Source: Gammaproteobacteria bacterium (GTDB taxonomy: Bacteria > Pseudomonadota > Gammaproteobacteria > Competibacterales > Competibacteraceae). From it: a DNA stretch of 64,000 bases. The stretch covers positions 2,207,501 to 2,271,500 of the forward strand of contig JACKNC010000001.1 in NCBI GenBank assembly GCA_024235095.1. The letters are read 5' to 3'. Below are positions 34,651 through 43,683 of the stretch, in pieces (the stretch's first letter is position 1; the number at the start of each line of letters is the position of its first letter). The notes beneath the pieces were generated by a model. It did not search any database and had not been told where the DNA came from. It was given only the letters and a program-made list of their open reading frames with translations. A program made the translations under genes and the position numbers.

Positions 34651-36087
34651 TTAACCCTTCAGCTTCTCCATCAACAATTCGTTCACCTGCTGCGGATTGG
34701 CTTTGCCCTTGGACAGCTTCATTACCTGGCCGACGAAGAAGCCAAACAGCTTGTCCTTGCCGGCGCGGTACTGAGCGAGCTGATCCGGATTCGCGGCAAT
34801 CACATCATCAATCACTTTTTCAATCGCCGATGTGTCGGTAATCTGCCGCAGACCGCGTTTTTCAATGACCGCGTCCGCATCGCTCTCGCCAGCCCACATC
34901 GCTTCGAAGACTTCTTTAGCGATCTTGCCGGAGATGGTGCGGTCCTGGATCCGGCGCAGTAAGCCCGCCAATTGCGCGGCGTTGACCGGACTGTCGGCAA
35001 TCTCCCGGTTCTCCTTGTTCAGGAACGCCGAAAAATCGCCCATGACCCAATTGGCGCACAGTTTCGGCTCACCGCCCAAAGCCGCGACCGTCGCTTCGTA
35101 ATAACCCGCCAATTCACGACTCACGGTCAATACAGCAGCGTCATACGCCGATAAGCCATACTGCTCCATGAACCGCTGTTTTTTGACATCCGGCAGTTCC
35201 GGCAAGTCGGCGCGAGCAACATCGATAAACGCCTCGTCCAGCGCCAGCGGCAACAGATCGGGGTCGGGAAAATAACGGTAGTCATTCGCTTCCTCCTTGC
35301 TGCGCATGGAGCGGGTTTCGCCCTGGTCTGGATCATACAGCCGGGTTTCCTGCACGACCTTGCCGCCGGATTCGATCAGATCAATCTGCCGCTCGATCTC
35401 GAATTCAATCGCTCGTTCCACAAAACGAAACGAATTCAGATTCTTGATCTCGGCGCGGGTGCCGAACTTGGGATCGCCCTTAGGTCGCACCGAAACATTC
35501 GCGTCGCAACGGAACGAGCCTTCCTGCATATTGCCGTCGCAGATACCCAGATAGACCACCAACTGATGCAGCTTCTTCATGTAGGCTACGGCTTCCTTCG
35601 CCGAACGCAAATCCGGCTCGGAAACGATTTCCAGCAACGGCGTCCCGGCGCGGTTCAGGTCAATCCCGGACTGGCCGTGGAAGTCTTCGTGCAGCGACTT
35701 GCCGGCGTCCTCTTCCAGATGCGCGCGCGTGACGCCGATGACCTTGCTGACGCCCTCTTCCAGGTCGATGACCAGTTGGCCTTTCTGCACCACTGGTAAT
35801 TCATACTGGCTGATCTGATAACCCTTGGGCAAATCAGGATAGAAATAATTCTTGCGAGCGAAGATCGACCGGCGGGCGACTTCCGCACCGATCGCCAACC
35901 CGAACATGGCCGCCATGCGCACCGCTTCCCAATTCAGAACCGGCAACACGCCTGGCATCCCGAGATCAATCGCGCAGGCTTGCGTATTTGGTTCTGCGCC
36001 ATAAGCCGTTGCAGCGCTGGAGAAGATTTTGCTTTTGGTAGCAAGTTGGGCATGGATTTCCAGCCCAATCACGGTTTCCCATTCCAT
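34651..36087 (-). CDS. gatB: Aspartyl/glutamyl-tRNA amidotransferase subunit B
   Basis: 478 aa subunit of the GatCAB enzyme that converts misacylated Glu-tRNA(Gln) or Asp-tRNA(Asn). MEWETVIGLEIHAQLATKSKIFS, SPVNAAQLAGLL-type helices, PDLPKGYQISQYELP and EDAGKSLHED are family hallmarks; the C-terminal YqeY-like tail ends QVMKLSKGKANPQQVNELLMEKL. It lies 12 bases after gatA in a gatC-gatA-gatB operon. Confidence 0.97.
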   Translation of the reverse strand: MEWETVIGLEIHAQLATKSKIFSSAATAYGAEPNTQACAIDLGMPGVLPVLNWEAVRMAAMFGLAIGAEVARRSIFARKNYFYPDLPKGYQISQYELPVVQKGQLVIDLEEGVSKVIGVTRAHLEEDAGKSLHEDFHGQSGIDLNRAGTPLLEIVSEPDLRSAKEAVAYMKKLHQLVVYLGICDGNMQEGSFRCDANVSVRPKGDPKFGTRAEIKNLNSFRFVERAIEFEIERQIDLIESGGKVVQETRLYDPDQGETRSMRSKEEANDYRYFPDPDLLPLALDEAFIDVARADLPELPDVKKQRFMEQYGLSAYDAAVLTVSRELAGYYEATVAALGGEPKLCANWVMGDFSAFLNKENREIADSPVNAAQLAGLLRRIQDRTISGKIAKEVFEAMWAGESDADAVIEKRGLRQITDTSAIEKVIDDVIAANPDQLAQYRAGKDKLFGFFVGQVMKLSKGKANPQQVNELLMEKLKG

Positions 36088-36099
36088 ATCGTTGACCCT

Positions 36100-37551
36100 T
36101 TAAAAACCCGCTGGAGTGCGTGCGTGCCAATCGGTCACCTGCTGATAGCGATGCGCAATGTTCAGTAGTCGGTCCTCGGCGAAGTAGCGACCAATCACTT
36201 GCAGGCCAACCGGACGCGCGCCGATAAAACCTACTGGCAGCGATAACCCCGGCAATCCAGCCAGATTTACGGCAATCGTGTAAATATCTGACAGATACAT
36301 AGTGATTGGATCATCCGCCTTCTCGCCGAGATTGAACGCCACGGTCGGCGAAGTCGGTCCCATAATCACGTCGACCTGTTCAAACGCCCGCCGGAAGTCA
36401 TCACTGATCAAGCGGCGAATCTGCTGCGCTTTCAGATAGTAGGCATCGTAATAGCCGGCGGAGAGCGCGAAAGTCCCCACTAGAATCCGGCGCGTGACTT
36501 CAGGGCCGAAGCCTTCGCCGCGCGAACGGGTGTACAAATCCAAAAGGTCCTTGGGATTTTTGCAACGATGACCGTAGCGCACCCCGTCAAACCGCGCCAG
36601 ATTAGAGGAGCATTCAGCCGGGGCGACCACGTAATAGGCAGGGATCGCCAACTGACTGTTCGGCAGGCTGATCTCTATCGTTTCCGCGCCCAGTTTCCGG
36701 TATTCGGCAATCGCTGCTTCAACGACTTGCGCGACCGCGTTGTCCAGTCCCTCACCGAAATATTCTTTGGGCAGACCGATTTTCAGTCCCGCCAAAGGCG
36801 GGTCGAGAGCGGCGGCGTAGTCTGGGACAGGGCGGTCGACGCTGGTGGAATCGCGGGGATCGAACCCCGCCATCGCGCCCAACAACAACGCGCAATCTTC
36901 AGCAGTGCGCGCCATGGGTCCGCCCTGATCGAGACTGGAAGCATAGGCAATCATGCCCCAGCGCGACACCCGGCCATAGGTCGGTTTAAGACCGGTAATG
37001 CCACACAACGCGGCGGGCTGGCGAATCGAGCCGCCTGTGTCCGTACCTGTTGCGCCCGGCGTTAAACGCGCCGCCACCGCGGCGGCGGAACCCCCGGAGG
37101 AGCCGCCGGGCACCGCATCCAGATCCCAGGGATTGCGCACCGGGCCGTAGAAGCTGGTCTCATTGGACGAACCCATGGCGAATTCGTCCATGTTAGTCTT
37201 GCCGAGCATCACTGCGCCCGCGGCGTTCAGCTTTTCAACGACAGTGGCGTTATACGGTGCGATAAAGTTGTCCAGCATCCGGGAACCGCAGGAAGTGCGA
37301 ACGCCGTCGGTGCAGAAAATGTCCTTCTGCGCGATGGGAACGCCGGTTAAGGGTCCGGCCTCGCCCCGTTGCCGGCGTTCGTCAGCAGCGCGCGCCTGAT
37401 CCAGTGCGGATTCAGCGGTCAGGGTGATAAAGGCGTTGAGTTGCGGATTGAATCGCTCGATGCGCTCCAGTAAAGCGCGGGTCAATTCTTCACTGCTGAA
37501 TTCGCCGGCGGCGAGACTGGCGCTGAGTTGGGCAATCGTTTTGTCGTGCAT
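36100..37551 (-). CDS. gatA: Aspartyl/glutamyl-tRNA amidotransferase subunit A
   Basis: 483 aa amidase-signature enzyme that releases ammonia from glutamine for GatB. Catalytic Lys in GVPIAQKDIFCTDG, and the Ser-cisSer pair in the Gly/Ser-rich loop VPGGSSGGSAAAVAARL with TGTDTGGSIRQPAALCG. ATG 37551 is chosen (MHDKTIAQLSASL); an upstream start would add five residues. Middle gene of the gatCAB operon. Confidence 0.97.
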   Translation of the reverse strand: MHDKTIAQLSASLAAGEFSSEELTRALLERIERFNPQLNAFITLTAESALDQARAADERRQRGEAGPLTGVPIAQKDIFCTDGVRTSCGSRMLDNFIAPYNATVVEKLNAAGAVMLGKTNMDEFAMGSSNETSFYGPVRNPWDLDAVPGGSSGGSAAAVAARLTPGATGTDTGGSIRQPAALCGITGLKPTYGRVSRWGMIAYASSLDQGGPMARTAEDCALLLGAMAGFDPRDSTSVDRPVPDYAAALDPPLAGLKIGLPKEYFGEGLDNAVAQVVEAAIAEYRKLGAETIEISLPNSQLAIPAYYVVAPAECSSNLARFDGVRYGHRCKNPKDLLDLYTRSRGEGFGPEVTRRILVGTFALSAGYYDAYYLKAQQIRRLISDDFRRAFEQVDVIMGPTSPTVAFNLGEKADDPITMYLSDIYTIAVNLAGLPGLSLPVGFIGARPVGLQVIGRYFAEDRLLNIAHRYQQVTDWHARTPAGF

Positions 37552-37571
37552 AGCGGCGGATAGCAAAATAG

Positions 37572-37865
37572 TTATTCAATAACCTTCGGCACCAGATACA
37601 ACCCGGCCTCGGTCAAGGGAGCGATGGACTGGAAATGTTCGCGCTGATTGACTTCGTTGACTTCATCGGCGCGCAGACGTTGCGCCATGTCGTCCAGCGG
37701 ATGGGCCATGGGCGTGACGCCGGTTGTATCCACGGCGTTCATTTGCTCTACCAGTTCCAGAATAGCCGACAGGTTGCGGGCATAGGCGGGTGCATTTTCT
37801 TCATGAATGGCCAGTCGCGCCAGATGCGCGATTTTAGCAACTTCGGCAGTTCCCAAAGGCGTCAT
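37572..37865 (-). CDS. gatC: Aspartyl/glutamyl-tRNA amidotransferase subunit C
   Basis: 97 aa small subunit that holds GatA and GatB together. VAKIAHLARLAIHEENAPAYARNLSAILELVEQMNAVDTTGVTPMAHP is the family pattern. AAGGAG ends nine bases before the ATG at 37865 but only three before the upstream ATG at 37871, so the inner start is preferred. First gene of the operon. Confidence 0.94.
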   Translation of the reverse strand: MTPLGTAEVAKIAHLARLAIHEENAPAYARNLSAILELVEQMNAVDTTGVTPMAHPLDDMAQRLRADEVNEVNQREHFQSIAPLTEAGLYLVPKVIE

Positions 37866-37950
37866 GCGCATTTTCTCCTTAGCAATGGATTCGGACGCGC
37901 AACCCTATCATAATCAGGACTATCGCGCCATGTGGAAGGTTAATCATCTC

Positions 37951-38070
37951 ACCACCTATCAGTTCCGCATCAGTAGATGTTGTAGCCTGGATTCCGCTTC
38001 GCTTCATCCAGGCTACGAGTTACGAGCTGCAAGCTATCGATCTGTCCGCGATGAGGAACTGATAGGTGGT
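37951..38070. repeat. Nested inverted repeats (REP-like)
   Basis: An outer pair ACCACCTATCAGTTCC (37951-37966) and its exact reverse complement (38055-38070) encloses an inner palindrome, GTAGCCTGGAT ... ATCCAGGCTAC, around 37982-38015. The inner unit is of a widespread REP type. No gene is visible inside. Confidence 0.7.
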
Positions 38071-38087
38071 AAGGGTTAACCATAGCG

Positions 38088-38255
38088 ATGGCGGTGAACT
38101 ACGGTAGCTTGCCCTTTGCCGAGGTGCTGGCCTTCTTCCGCCATAAGCTCAACCTGCCTACCCAGCAGTGGGACGATCTGCTCGGCGCGGCGCAGGATCG
38201 CGCCTTCGTCGTTGTCGGGGCGATGCAGGCGGATTTATTGCAGTATTTAACGTGA
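38088..38255 (+). pseudogene. Mu-like phage head-morphogenesis protein, N-terminal fragment
   Basis: 55 codons from ATG 38088 read AVNYGSLPFAEVLAFFRHKL, then LPTQQWDDLLGAAQDRAFVVVGAM and ADLLQYLT. This resembles the extreme N-terminus of phage Mu gpF/gp30-type minor head proteins, normally several hundred residues. A stop at 38253 ends it and IS-derived sequence follows. It marks an old prophage or a transposition scar. No other phage genes are nearby. Confidence 0.6.
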
Positions 38256-38293
38256 GTTATTCCTTTACTAATACCATTTACTGAAAGATTCTG

Positions 38294-38580
38294 TTATTTA
38301 ATGGCATTAAGAGTAAAATTATAGCCTGTCAGGGAGGCGAGTTCATTTTGAGTAATAGACTGAATGATCTTATCAACCTCGCGGCGCAGATCATCAATAC
38401 TTTTTGAACCAACTCAGTTTTTCTTTAAAAAATTGCCAAGCTCTCTCAATAGGATTGAGTTCCGGACTATAGGGCAGCTGAAAGATAAGAATAATATTTT
38501 TAGGAATCTCAATTTTTTTCGCTAAATGAAATCGCCCATTATCGAATTGAACCACATTTAAATTGTTCGGATAAGTCGAT
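38294..38580 (-). pseudogene. IS630-family transposase, C-terminal remnant, frameshifted
   Basis: On the minus strand the DNA encodes NLNVVQFDNGRFHLAKK, LPYSPELNPIERAWQFFKEKL and then, after a frameshift, SIDDLRREVDKII and SLTGYNFTLNAIK before a stop at 38296. These are the last catalytic block (Asp, then Pro-Glu-Leu-Asn-Pro-Ile-Glu) and tail of IS630 transposases. The N-terminal two thirds are gone. AT-rich, and of a different lineage from the intact IS630 element in cmr4. Confidence 0.8.
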
Positions 38581-38831
38581 GTAGGGTACGCACCGCGTAC
38601 CTTGGAGTGCAGGCTAAACAGGTTGCCAGACTACAGGAGTATTTATACCAATTACCGTTAGGTTTAACTCGAAAAATGGAGGGGCCGCTAGGGTTACCCA
38701 GGGAAAGAAAGATTCAGAATCTATCGGTAAACGGTATTACGTCGTCAGGGCGGGTTTGGATGCAGCGCCACTGAGCCTTTGCTACACTTCGTCAACTTCT
38801 TCCAATCTCCGTCAAAAATGGCGTGTCCTGC
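38581..38831. other. Non-coding stretch with a short palindrome
   Basis: Contains GGTACGC-ACC-GCGTACC at 38585-38601 (7-bp stem), a common dispersed repeat type. I see no gene or clear promoter in the rest. It leads into the SRAP gene, whose ribosome site is not obvious. Confidence 0.4.
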
Positions 38832-39512
38832 ATGTGTGGCCGGTTTATCCAATCCTCGTCCAGCGACCGGCTGGCCGAACGGTTCCATCTGCCGGCGATC
38901 CCGGCCCGGACGCCGCGCTATAATCTCGCGCCAAGCCAGTCCATCCTGGCCATCCGTATGGCCGAATCGGGGCAGCGGGAAGCCGTGGCCTTGCGCTGGG
39001 GCTTGGTGCCAGCCTGGTCGCCAGAACCGCGCACGGCGTACAGCACCATCAATGCCCGCGCCGAGACCGTGGCCGAGAAGCTGACCTATCGCCAGGCGTT
39101 TCGGCAACGGCGCTGTCTGATCCCCGCCGATGGGTTCTATGAATGGCGTAAAGAGGGTTCGCGCAAACAGCCGTACTGTATTGCCCCGACCGATGGCCAG
39201 CTCCTGACCTTTGCCGGTTTATGGGAACACTGGGAACGGGAGGGGCAGTTGGTGGAGTCCTGCACGATTCTGGTCACTGCGGCCAATGCTCTGATTGCCC
39301 CGATTCATGACCGGATGCCGGTAATTCTCGCTCCCGAGGACGAAGCCCGCTGGCTGGATCCAGCGCTCACCGATCCTGCCGTCCTGAAACCGCTGCTCCG
39401 TCCTTGTCACCCGGCGCGGTTGCGCGTCTGGCCAGTGAGCACCGCCGTCAACGCGCCCGGCCACGACGGGCCGGAACTGATGGCGCCACTGCGAGCCAGC
39501 TTGAACCTGTAA
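38832..39512 (+). CDS. SOS response-associated peptidase family protein (YedK/SRAP)
   Basis: 226 aa. The mature N-terminus would expose Cys2 (MCGRF), the residue that crosslinks to abasic sites in single-stranded DNA. Other SRAP residues are RYNLAPSQ (Asn), LRWGLVPAW, INARAETVAEK, ADGFYEWRK (Glu) and IHDRMPVIL (His). It shields abasic sites at replication forks. ATG 38832 is required so that Cys is residue 2; the frame also opens three codons earlier at a GTG. Confidence 0.95.
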   Translation: MCGRFIQSSSSDRLAERFHLPAIPARTPRYNLAPSQSILAIRMAESGQREAVALRWGLVPAWSPEPRTAYSTINARAETVAEKLTYRQAFRQRRCLIPADGFYEWRKEGSRKQPYCIAPTDGQLLTFAGLWEHWEREGQLVESCTILVTAANALIAPIHDRMPVILAPEDEARWLDPALTDPAVLKPLLRPCHPARLRVWPVSTAVNAPGHDGPELMAPLRASLNL

Positions 39513-39941
39513 GCCGCCTGATCTCCCTGGATCACCGTCTCATCTGCAATCAATTCTGTTACGCCTTTGCACCGCTTTCCCGGAAAGCATGTTGAAGAGT
39601 TAGGCTACACGAAACCCCGGAATAAGGCGGTTCTTGCTCTAACATGATTACACTTTATTAATCATGAAGTTATTGTCTTCTCTTTTCCGTTCTCGTCTGC
39701 CATACTCAAAGAAAACCCGAGAACGAAAATGCTAAATTCACCCACACTTCCCAGGCGAGGCAGGCCGTACGCTTCCAGCAATGATCCGATGGCGTGACTG
39801 CCAGGAGCCAATGTCGACTTTTACAGCTACCCGATCGACCGATTATTAAGTGTGGGAGGCGGCAAGCTTGTCGCCCCTGATTTCTCCGGTTAGCGCGGGT
39901 ACAGTGGTGGTTGATCCTCGTGTTATCAGGAGTCCGCTGCT
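39513..39941. promoter_or_regulatory. 429-bp upstream region of the type III-B operon
   Basis: No gene is visible. A weak sigma-70-like pair, TTGCTC (39634) and TATTAA (39656) with 16 bases between, could be a promoter. AGGAG ten bases before the ATG is the probable ribosome site of the first cas-linked gene. An operator-like dyad sits at 39858-39875. The promoter call is low confidence. Confidence 0.35.
39858..39875. promoter_or_regulatory. CAAGCTTG dyad, candidate operator 1
   Basis: An 18-bp near-palindrome (GGCGGCAAGCTTGTCGCC, one mismatched pair) centred 75 bases before the ATG of the CARF/winged-helix gene. Related perfect 12-bp dyads lie ahead of two other cas genes. Binding by any protein is inferred. 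Confidence 0.4.
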
Positions 39942-41099
39942 ATGAACCCGCAAGATTATCCCCGCCGTATTTTGTTATGTGTCACCGGCCTGTCGCCGCA
40001 GATCGTAACCGAAACCGTCTATGCGCTCACGATGATCAGTGAGCCGCGTTTTATCCCGACCGAAATCCATGTGCTAACCACGGCCGAAGGCGCCGAACGG
40101 GCGCGGTTGACGCTGCTTAGTGAGGATCCGGGCTGGTTCCATCGGTTACGCGGAGATTATGGCCTACCGGACATCGACTTTACGCATCATCATCTGCATA
40201 TCCTACGCGACGCTGAAGGCCGGTTGCTCAACGACATTCGCGGCGTGAGCGATAATGAAGCGATTGCCGACGCCATCACTGCCCAAGTCAGGGAACTCAC
40301 CGCCGATCCGGAGAGCGCCGTCCATGCCTCGATCGCCGGGGGACGCAAGACCATGGGCTTTTATCTCGGCTATGCCCTGTCGCTGTTTGGGCGGTCCCAG
40401 GATCGCCTTTCCCATGTCCTGGTTTCGAGTCCCTTTGAGACCAACGCCAACTTTTTCTACCCCAGTCCCACGCCAAAAGTCATCTTTGCCAATCCGCCGG
40501 ATCAACGGCCGCTGGATGCCAACTCCGCCGAAATTACCTTGGCCGATATTCCCTTTGTGCGGTTGCGCGATGGTTTGCAAGAGCATCTCCTGGAACCCGG
40601 CGCCAGCTTCAGCGCGGTGGTGGCTCAGGCGCAACGTAATCTGGCCGCGCCTCATCTGACATTAAACCCGGCACGCTGTCAGGTGCGCTTTGGCGAGACG
40701 GCATTGACATTGCCCCCCGTGGATTTCGCTTTTTATGCCTGGTTGGCGCGGCGGTCCCTTGCGGGACAACCCGGTGTTTGCCGTGGCCGAATCAGTGCGG
40801 CGGATACCCTTGAGTTTCTCAAAGAATACCAAGGGTTGCGCGGCGATCTGGATCAGGAAATAGAGCGTGTAGCGCAAGCGCTACGTAACGGTATGGATCC
40901 CAGCTACTTCGATAACCGTTTGACGAACCTGCATCGAAAACTGGTGCGGGCGCTGGGCAAACCCGGCGCACACGCTTATTTCATTCACAGCGATAAGCAG
41001 CGTCCTTTATCGCGCTATGCCTTGACCTTGCCACCGGGACAGATTTGTTTTGTCGCGATGGCGAATGACAAGCTTGTCACCGGCGATGAATCGCTCTGA
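39942..41099 (+). CDS. CARF-domain protein of the Cas NE0113 family with winged-helix-like C-terminus
   Basis: 385 aa. The N-terminal Rossmann-like CARF part opens RILLCVTGLSPQIVTETVYAL, the signature of the NE0113 family (PF09623/TIGR02584). The ligand-loop motif is HASIAGGRKTMGFYLGYAL near residue 130, typical of proteins that sense cyclic oligoadenylate. The C-terminal about 140 residues (FYAWLARR, TLEFLKEYQGLRG, FDNRLTNLHRKLVRALG) look like a winged helix. No HEPN or other nuclease motif is seen. It probably links the second messenger to DNA or RNA binding, by inference. First gene of the type III-B module. Confidence 0.8.
   Translation: MNPQDYPRRILLCVTGLSPQIVTETVYALTMISEPRFIPTEIHVLTTAEGAERARLTLLSEDPGWFHRLRGDYGLPDIDFTHHHLHILRDAEGRLLNDIRGVSDNEAIADAITAQVRELTADPESAVHASIAGGRKTMGFYLGYALSLFGRSQDRLSHVLVSSPFETNANFFYPSPTPKVIFANPPDQRPLDANSAEITLADIPFVRLRDGLQEHLLEPGASFSAVVAQAQRNLAAPHLTLNPARCQVRFGETALTLPPVDFAFYAWLARRSLAGQPGVCRGRISAADTLEFLKEYQGLRGDLDQEIERVAQALRNGMDPSYFDNRLTNLHRKLVRALGKPGAHAYFIHSDKQRPLSRYALTLPPGQICFVAMANDKLVTGDESL
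41067..41078. promoter_or_regulatory. CAAGCTTG dyad, candidate operator 2
   Basis: Perfect 12-bp palindrome GACAAGCTTGTC inside the last codons of the NE0113-family gene, centred 100 bases before the ATG of the next gene. Matches the dyad ahead of cas8b base for base. Confidence 0.35.
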
Positions 41100-41172
41100 T
41101 GTCCTGCATACTCGACTCGATCGCTACAACAACCGGCTCGACTGAAGATCGGGCGTCTTACGGAGAATATGA

Positions 41173-42339
41173 ATGGCGCATACGCTGATTTCTTTCCTGG
41201 GTCGGGTCCCGAAGGGTGAAAACGGTTACCGGACAACCCGCTATAGCTTCGATGATCAATTGGCGGAACCAACGGCGTTTATTGGCTGGACCTTGCGTCA
41301 GCGACTGGCGCCGGATCGGCTGGTGATTCTGGGTACGGCCGGCAGCATGTGGGATCACTTGTTTGAAAGGGATATCAATTTTGGCGTTGTGGCGGAGGAT
41401 GAACGCCTGGCGTTGCAGGAGGCAACCGAGACTAAAACGGTCACGGAAGCATTATTGGAACCCTTAATGCCCTTGCTGGAAAAGGAATTCGGTTGCGAGG
41501 TGCGCCTGGTCTTGATTCCCTATTGCCGCAATGAAGCGGAGCAACTGGAGTTGTTGCGTCTGATGGCGGCGGAAGTGAACGCTGGCGATCAGGTCAGTCT
41601 CGATGTGACTCACGGTTTTCGACATTTGCCCATGTTGGCCCTGCTCAGCGCCATGCATTTGCAAGCCGTGCGTAACGCGACCGTTGAAGGTATCTATTAC
41701 GGTGCTTACGATCATGATTCCGGCGAGGCGCCGGTCTATAACCTCGCTGGTTTGCTCCGCATCGCCCGTTGGTTAAATGCACTGAATACTTACGACAAGG
41801 ATGGCGACTATGGCGCATTTTCCGAATTACTTGGACCCGCCGGCGCGCAATTGGCAAAAGCCGCTTTCTTCGAGCGCACCAGCAACCCCGTCAAGGCGCG
41901 TGAAGCGCTTACCGCCTGGATCAATCGCGATGATCGCTATCCAGACCATGATCCGGCGACCTTCCTTTTTCGTGATCAGTTAGAACAGCGTATCCGCTGG
42001 TTTCGTTTTCCCAGTCGGCCTGATTGGGAGAAAACCCTGGCTTGGGAGTACCTGGAGCGTGGTGATTATGTGCGCGCCGCCATCTACGGTTTGGAAGCGG
42101 TGATTTCCCAGGAGATCATTGAACGCGGTCAGGATGCTGGTGATTTCGACTGCCGCGATGCGTTGCGTAACGAGCTAAGGGATACACGGGAGGGCTTCAA
42201 AACCTTGGGGCGGATGCGCAATGCATTCGCCCACGGAGTGCGTCCTTTCAACCGGGATGCGGAATGGGCGATTAGCAGCCCTACCAATTTACGCAATACC
42301 CTGAAAAGTCTTTTCATGCAATTGCTCGGCCCGCAGTAA
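41173..42339 (+). CDS. Csx1/TM1812-like CARF-HEPN protein (DxTHG motif), predicted cOA-activated RNase
   Basis: 388 aa. The CARF half starts HTLISFLGRVPKGENGYRTTRY and includes the eponymous DxTHG motif in SLDVTHGFRHLPML near residue 144. The C-terminal HEPN domain carries the ribonuclease motif R-x4-H in MRNAFAHGVRPF near residue 350. Proteins of this architecture are switched on by cyclic oligoadenylate made by Cas10 and cut RNA non-specifically. All motif residues are present, so it is probably active. It lies six bases before csx16 and in line with cmr1-6. Confidence 0.85.
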   Translation: MAHTLISFLGRVPKGENGYRTTRYSFDDQLAEPTAFIGWTLRQRLAPDRLVILGTAGSMWDHLFERDINFGVVAEDERLALQEATETKTVTEALLEPLMPLLEKEFGCEVRLVLIPYCRNEAEQLELLRLMAAEVNAGDQVSLDVTHGFRHLPMLALLSAMHLQAVRNATVEGIYYGAYDHDSGEAPVYNLAGLLRIARWLNALNTYDKDGDYGAFSELLGPAGAQLAKAAFFERTSNPVKAREALTAWINRDDRYPDHDPATFLFRDQLEQRIRWFRFPSRPDWEKTLAWEYLERGDYVRAAIYGLEAVISQEIIERGQDAGDFDCRDALRNELRDTREGFKTLGRMRNAFAHGVRPFNRDAEWAISSPTNLRNTLKSLFMQLLGPQ

Positions 42340-42344
42340 AGCCC

Positions 42345-42644
42345 ATGACCACCTACTTTGTAACGCGCCACCCTGGCGCAGTGGATTGGGCCGCTACGGA
42401 AGGACTCATCGTTGATATACAGGCAGCCCATCTCGATCCGCAAATTATCCAGGCGGGCGATACGGTGATCGGGACGCTGCCGATTCACCTGGCCGCGCAA
42501 GTTTGCGCGCGGGGTGGACGCTATCTGCATTTAAGTATGGAGATACCAGAAGAGGCGCGGGGTCGTGAATTAACCGTCGCTGATTTACGTCAGTTTGGGG
42601 CGCGGCTGGAGGCTTATCAGGTTATTCCGGCCAGTACGGATTAA
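42345..42644 (+). CDS. csx16: Csx16 family protein (candidate ring nuclease)
   Basis: 99 aa. MTTYFVTRHPGAVDWA, DPQIIQAGDTVIGTLPIHLAAQVCARGGRYLHL and RELTVADL are the VVA1548/Csx16 family pattern (PF09652/TIGR02620). Members are found only with type III CRISPR systems. They are regarded as ring nucleases that degrade the cyclic oligoadenylate messenger; that role is from family knowledge. It directly follows the CARF-HEPN gene (six bases), which fits an on/off pair. Confidence 0.88.
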   Translation: MTTYFVTRHPGAVDWAATEGLIVDIQAAHLDPQIIQAGDTVIGTLPIHLAAQVCARGGRYLHLSMEIPEEARGRELTVADLRQFGARLEAYQVIPASTD

Positions 42645-42699
42645 GCAGTTCAAAGTTCTATGACATTTTCCAATCGACCTCTGAATCGTGAGGATCGCT

Positions 42700-43683
42700 A
42701 TGAGTGTATTGACGGCAACATACCGCATCGTGACACCGATGTTTATCGGCAATGCGGAGCAAAAAGCGGATAGTGTGCGACCGCCCTCGATCAAGGGCGC
42801 GTTGCGTTTCTGGTGGCGCGCGTTGAACTGGGGGCGCTTTCTCCGGGAAGACGGAACTGTGACGGTAGCCCTCAAACATTTGCATCAAAAGGAGGCTTAT
42901 TTGTTTGGCAGCGCTGCCGATGAACCGGGTTCCGGACAGGGGCGGTTCTTACTCCGGGTCAGCCACCAAGCGCGCATCGCCCTGGAAACCGTCTGGCCAC
43001 AAAACAATACCGGCAGTGGTTATCTGGGCTATGGACTCATGGCGACTAACGATAAACCGCACCGTGAAGGCTTAAAGGAAGGAACCGATTTCTGCCTGGA
43101 GCTACGTTTCAAACCGGGAACGCCGCCAGCGGACATCGATGCGCTAACGGCAACTTTGCGAACCTGGAGCCTCTTTGGCGGCTTGGGGAGTCGGGCGCGG
43201 CGCGGATTTGGTTCGGTGACGCTGCTGAAACTGAACGATCAGGATGAACGACTGGATCAGTCCGCCTATGAAGCAGCGGCCCGGCGCATTCTGACGACCG
43301 CCGCCGAGGTTGAAGCCTTTCCACCCTATACTGCTTTCAACCGCCACGCCCAATTCGGCATTCTGGCAAACGGTCGCGAGGCGCGCGAAACGCATAACCA
43401 GGCCGGATTACAGTACAAAAACCACCGTGGCCAGCCGAGCGCTTTGCGCGGCGCGGCCAAAATTCCCTTCGGTTTGCCGTTGCCGCTACAAGGGATTGAT
43501 CTGGAAAGCCGCCGCGCCAGTCCGTTGTTTTTTCATATTCATGCTCTCCCGGATGGCGGTTTCACGGCCGCCGTGCTGTATCTGCCTGCCGAATTTCACT
43601 GTGAACCCCGTCATCAACCGGCGGATCTGGCGGGATTTTACCGTGAAGTAGCTCGCTTTGTGCCTGCAGAGGCCCAGCCATGA
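42700..43683 (+). CDS. cmr1: Type III-B RAMP protein Cmr1
   Basis: 327 aa subunit that caps the Cmr complex near the crRNA 3' end. YRIVTPMFIGNAEQKADSVRPPSIKGALRFWWRALN is the Cmr1 start (TIGR01894), and the Gly/Arg-rich loop SLFGGLGSRARRGFGSV lies near residue 160. ATG 42700 has GAGGA a few bases upstream; a GTG at 42688 precedes it in frame. Its stop overlaps cmr2 as ATGA. Confidence 0.93.
   Translation: MSVLTATYRIVTPMFIGNAEQKADSVRPPSIKGALRFWWRALNWGRFLREDGTVTVALKHLHQKEAYLFGSAADEPGSGQGRFLLRVSHQARIALETVWPQNNTGSGYLGYGLMATNDKPHREGLKEGTDFCLELRFKPGTPPADIDALTATLRTWSLFGGLGSRARRGFGSVTLLKLNDQDERLDQSAYEAAARRILTTAAEVEAFPPYTAFNRHAQFGILANGREARETHNQAGLQYKNHRGQPSALRGAAKIPFGLPLPLQGIDLESRRASPLFFHIHALPDGGFTAAVLYLPAEFHCEPRHQPADLAGFYREVARFVPAEAQP

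Noticed and set aside
39404..39595. Short plus-strand frame after the SRAP gene
   Set aside because: It overlaps the SRAP 3' end in another frame and has no ribosome site.
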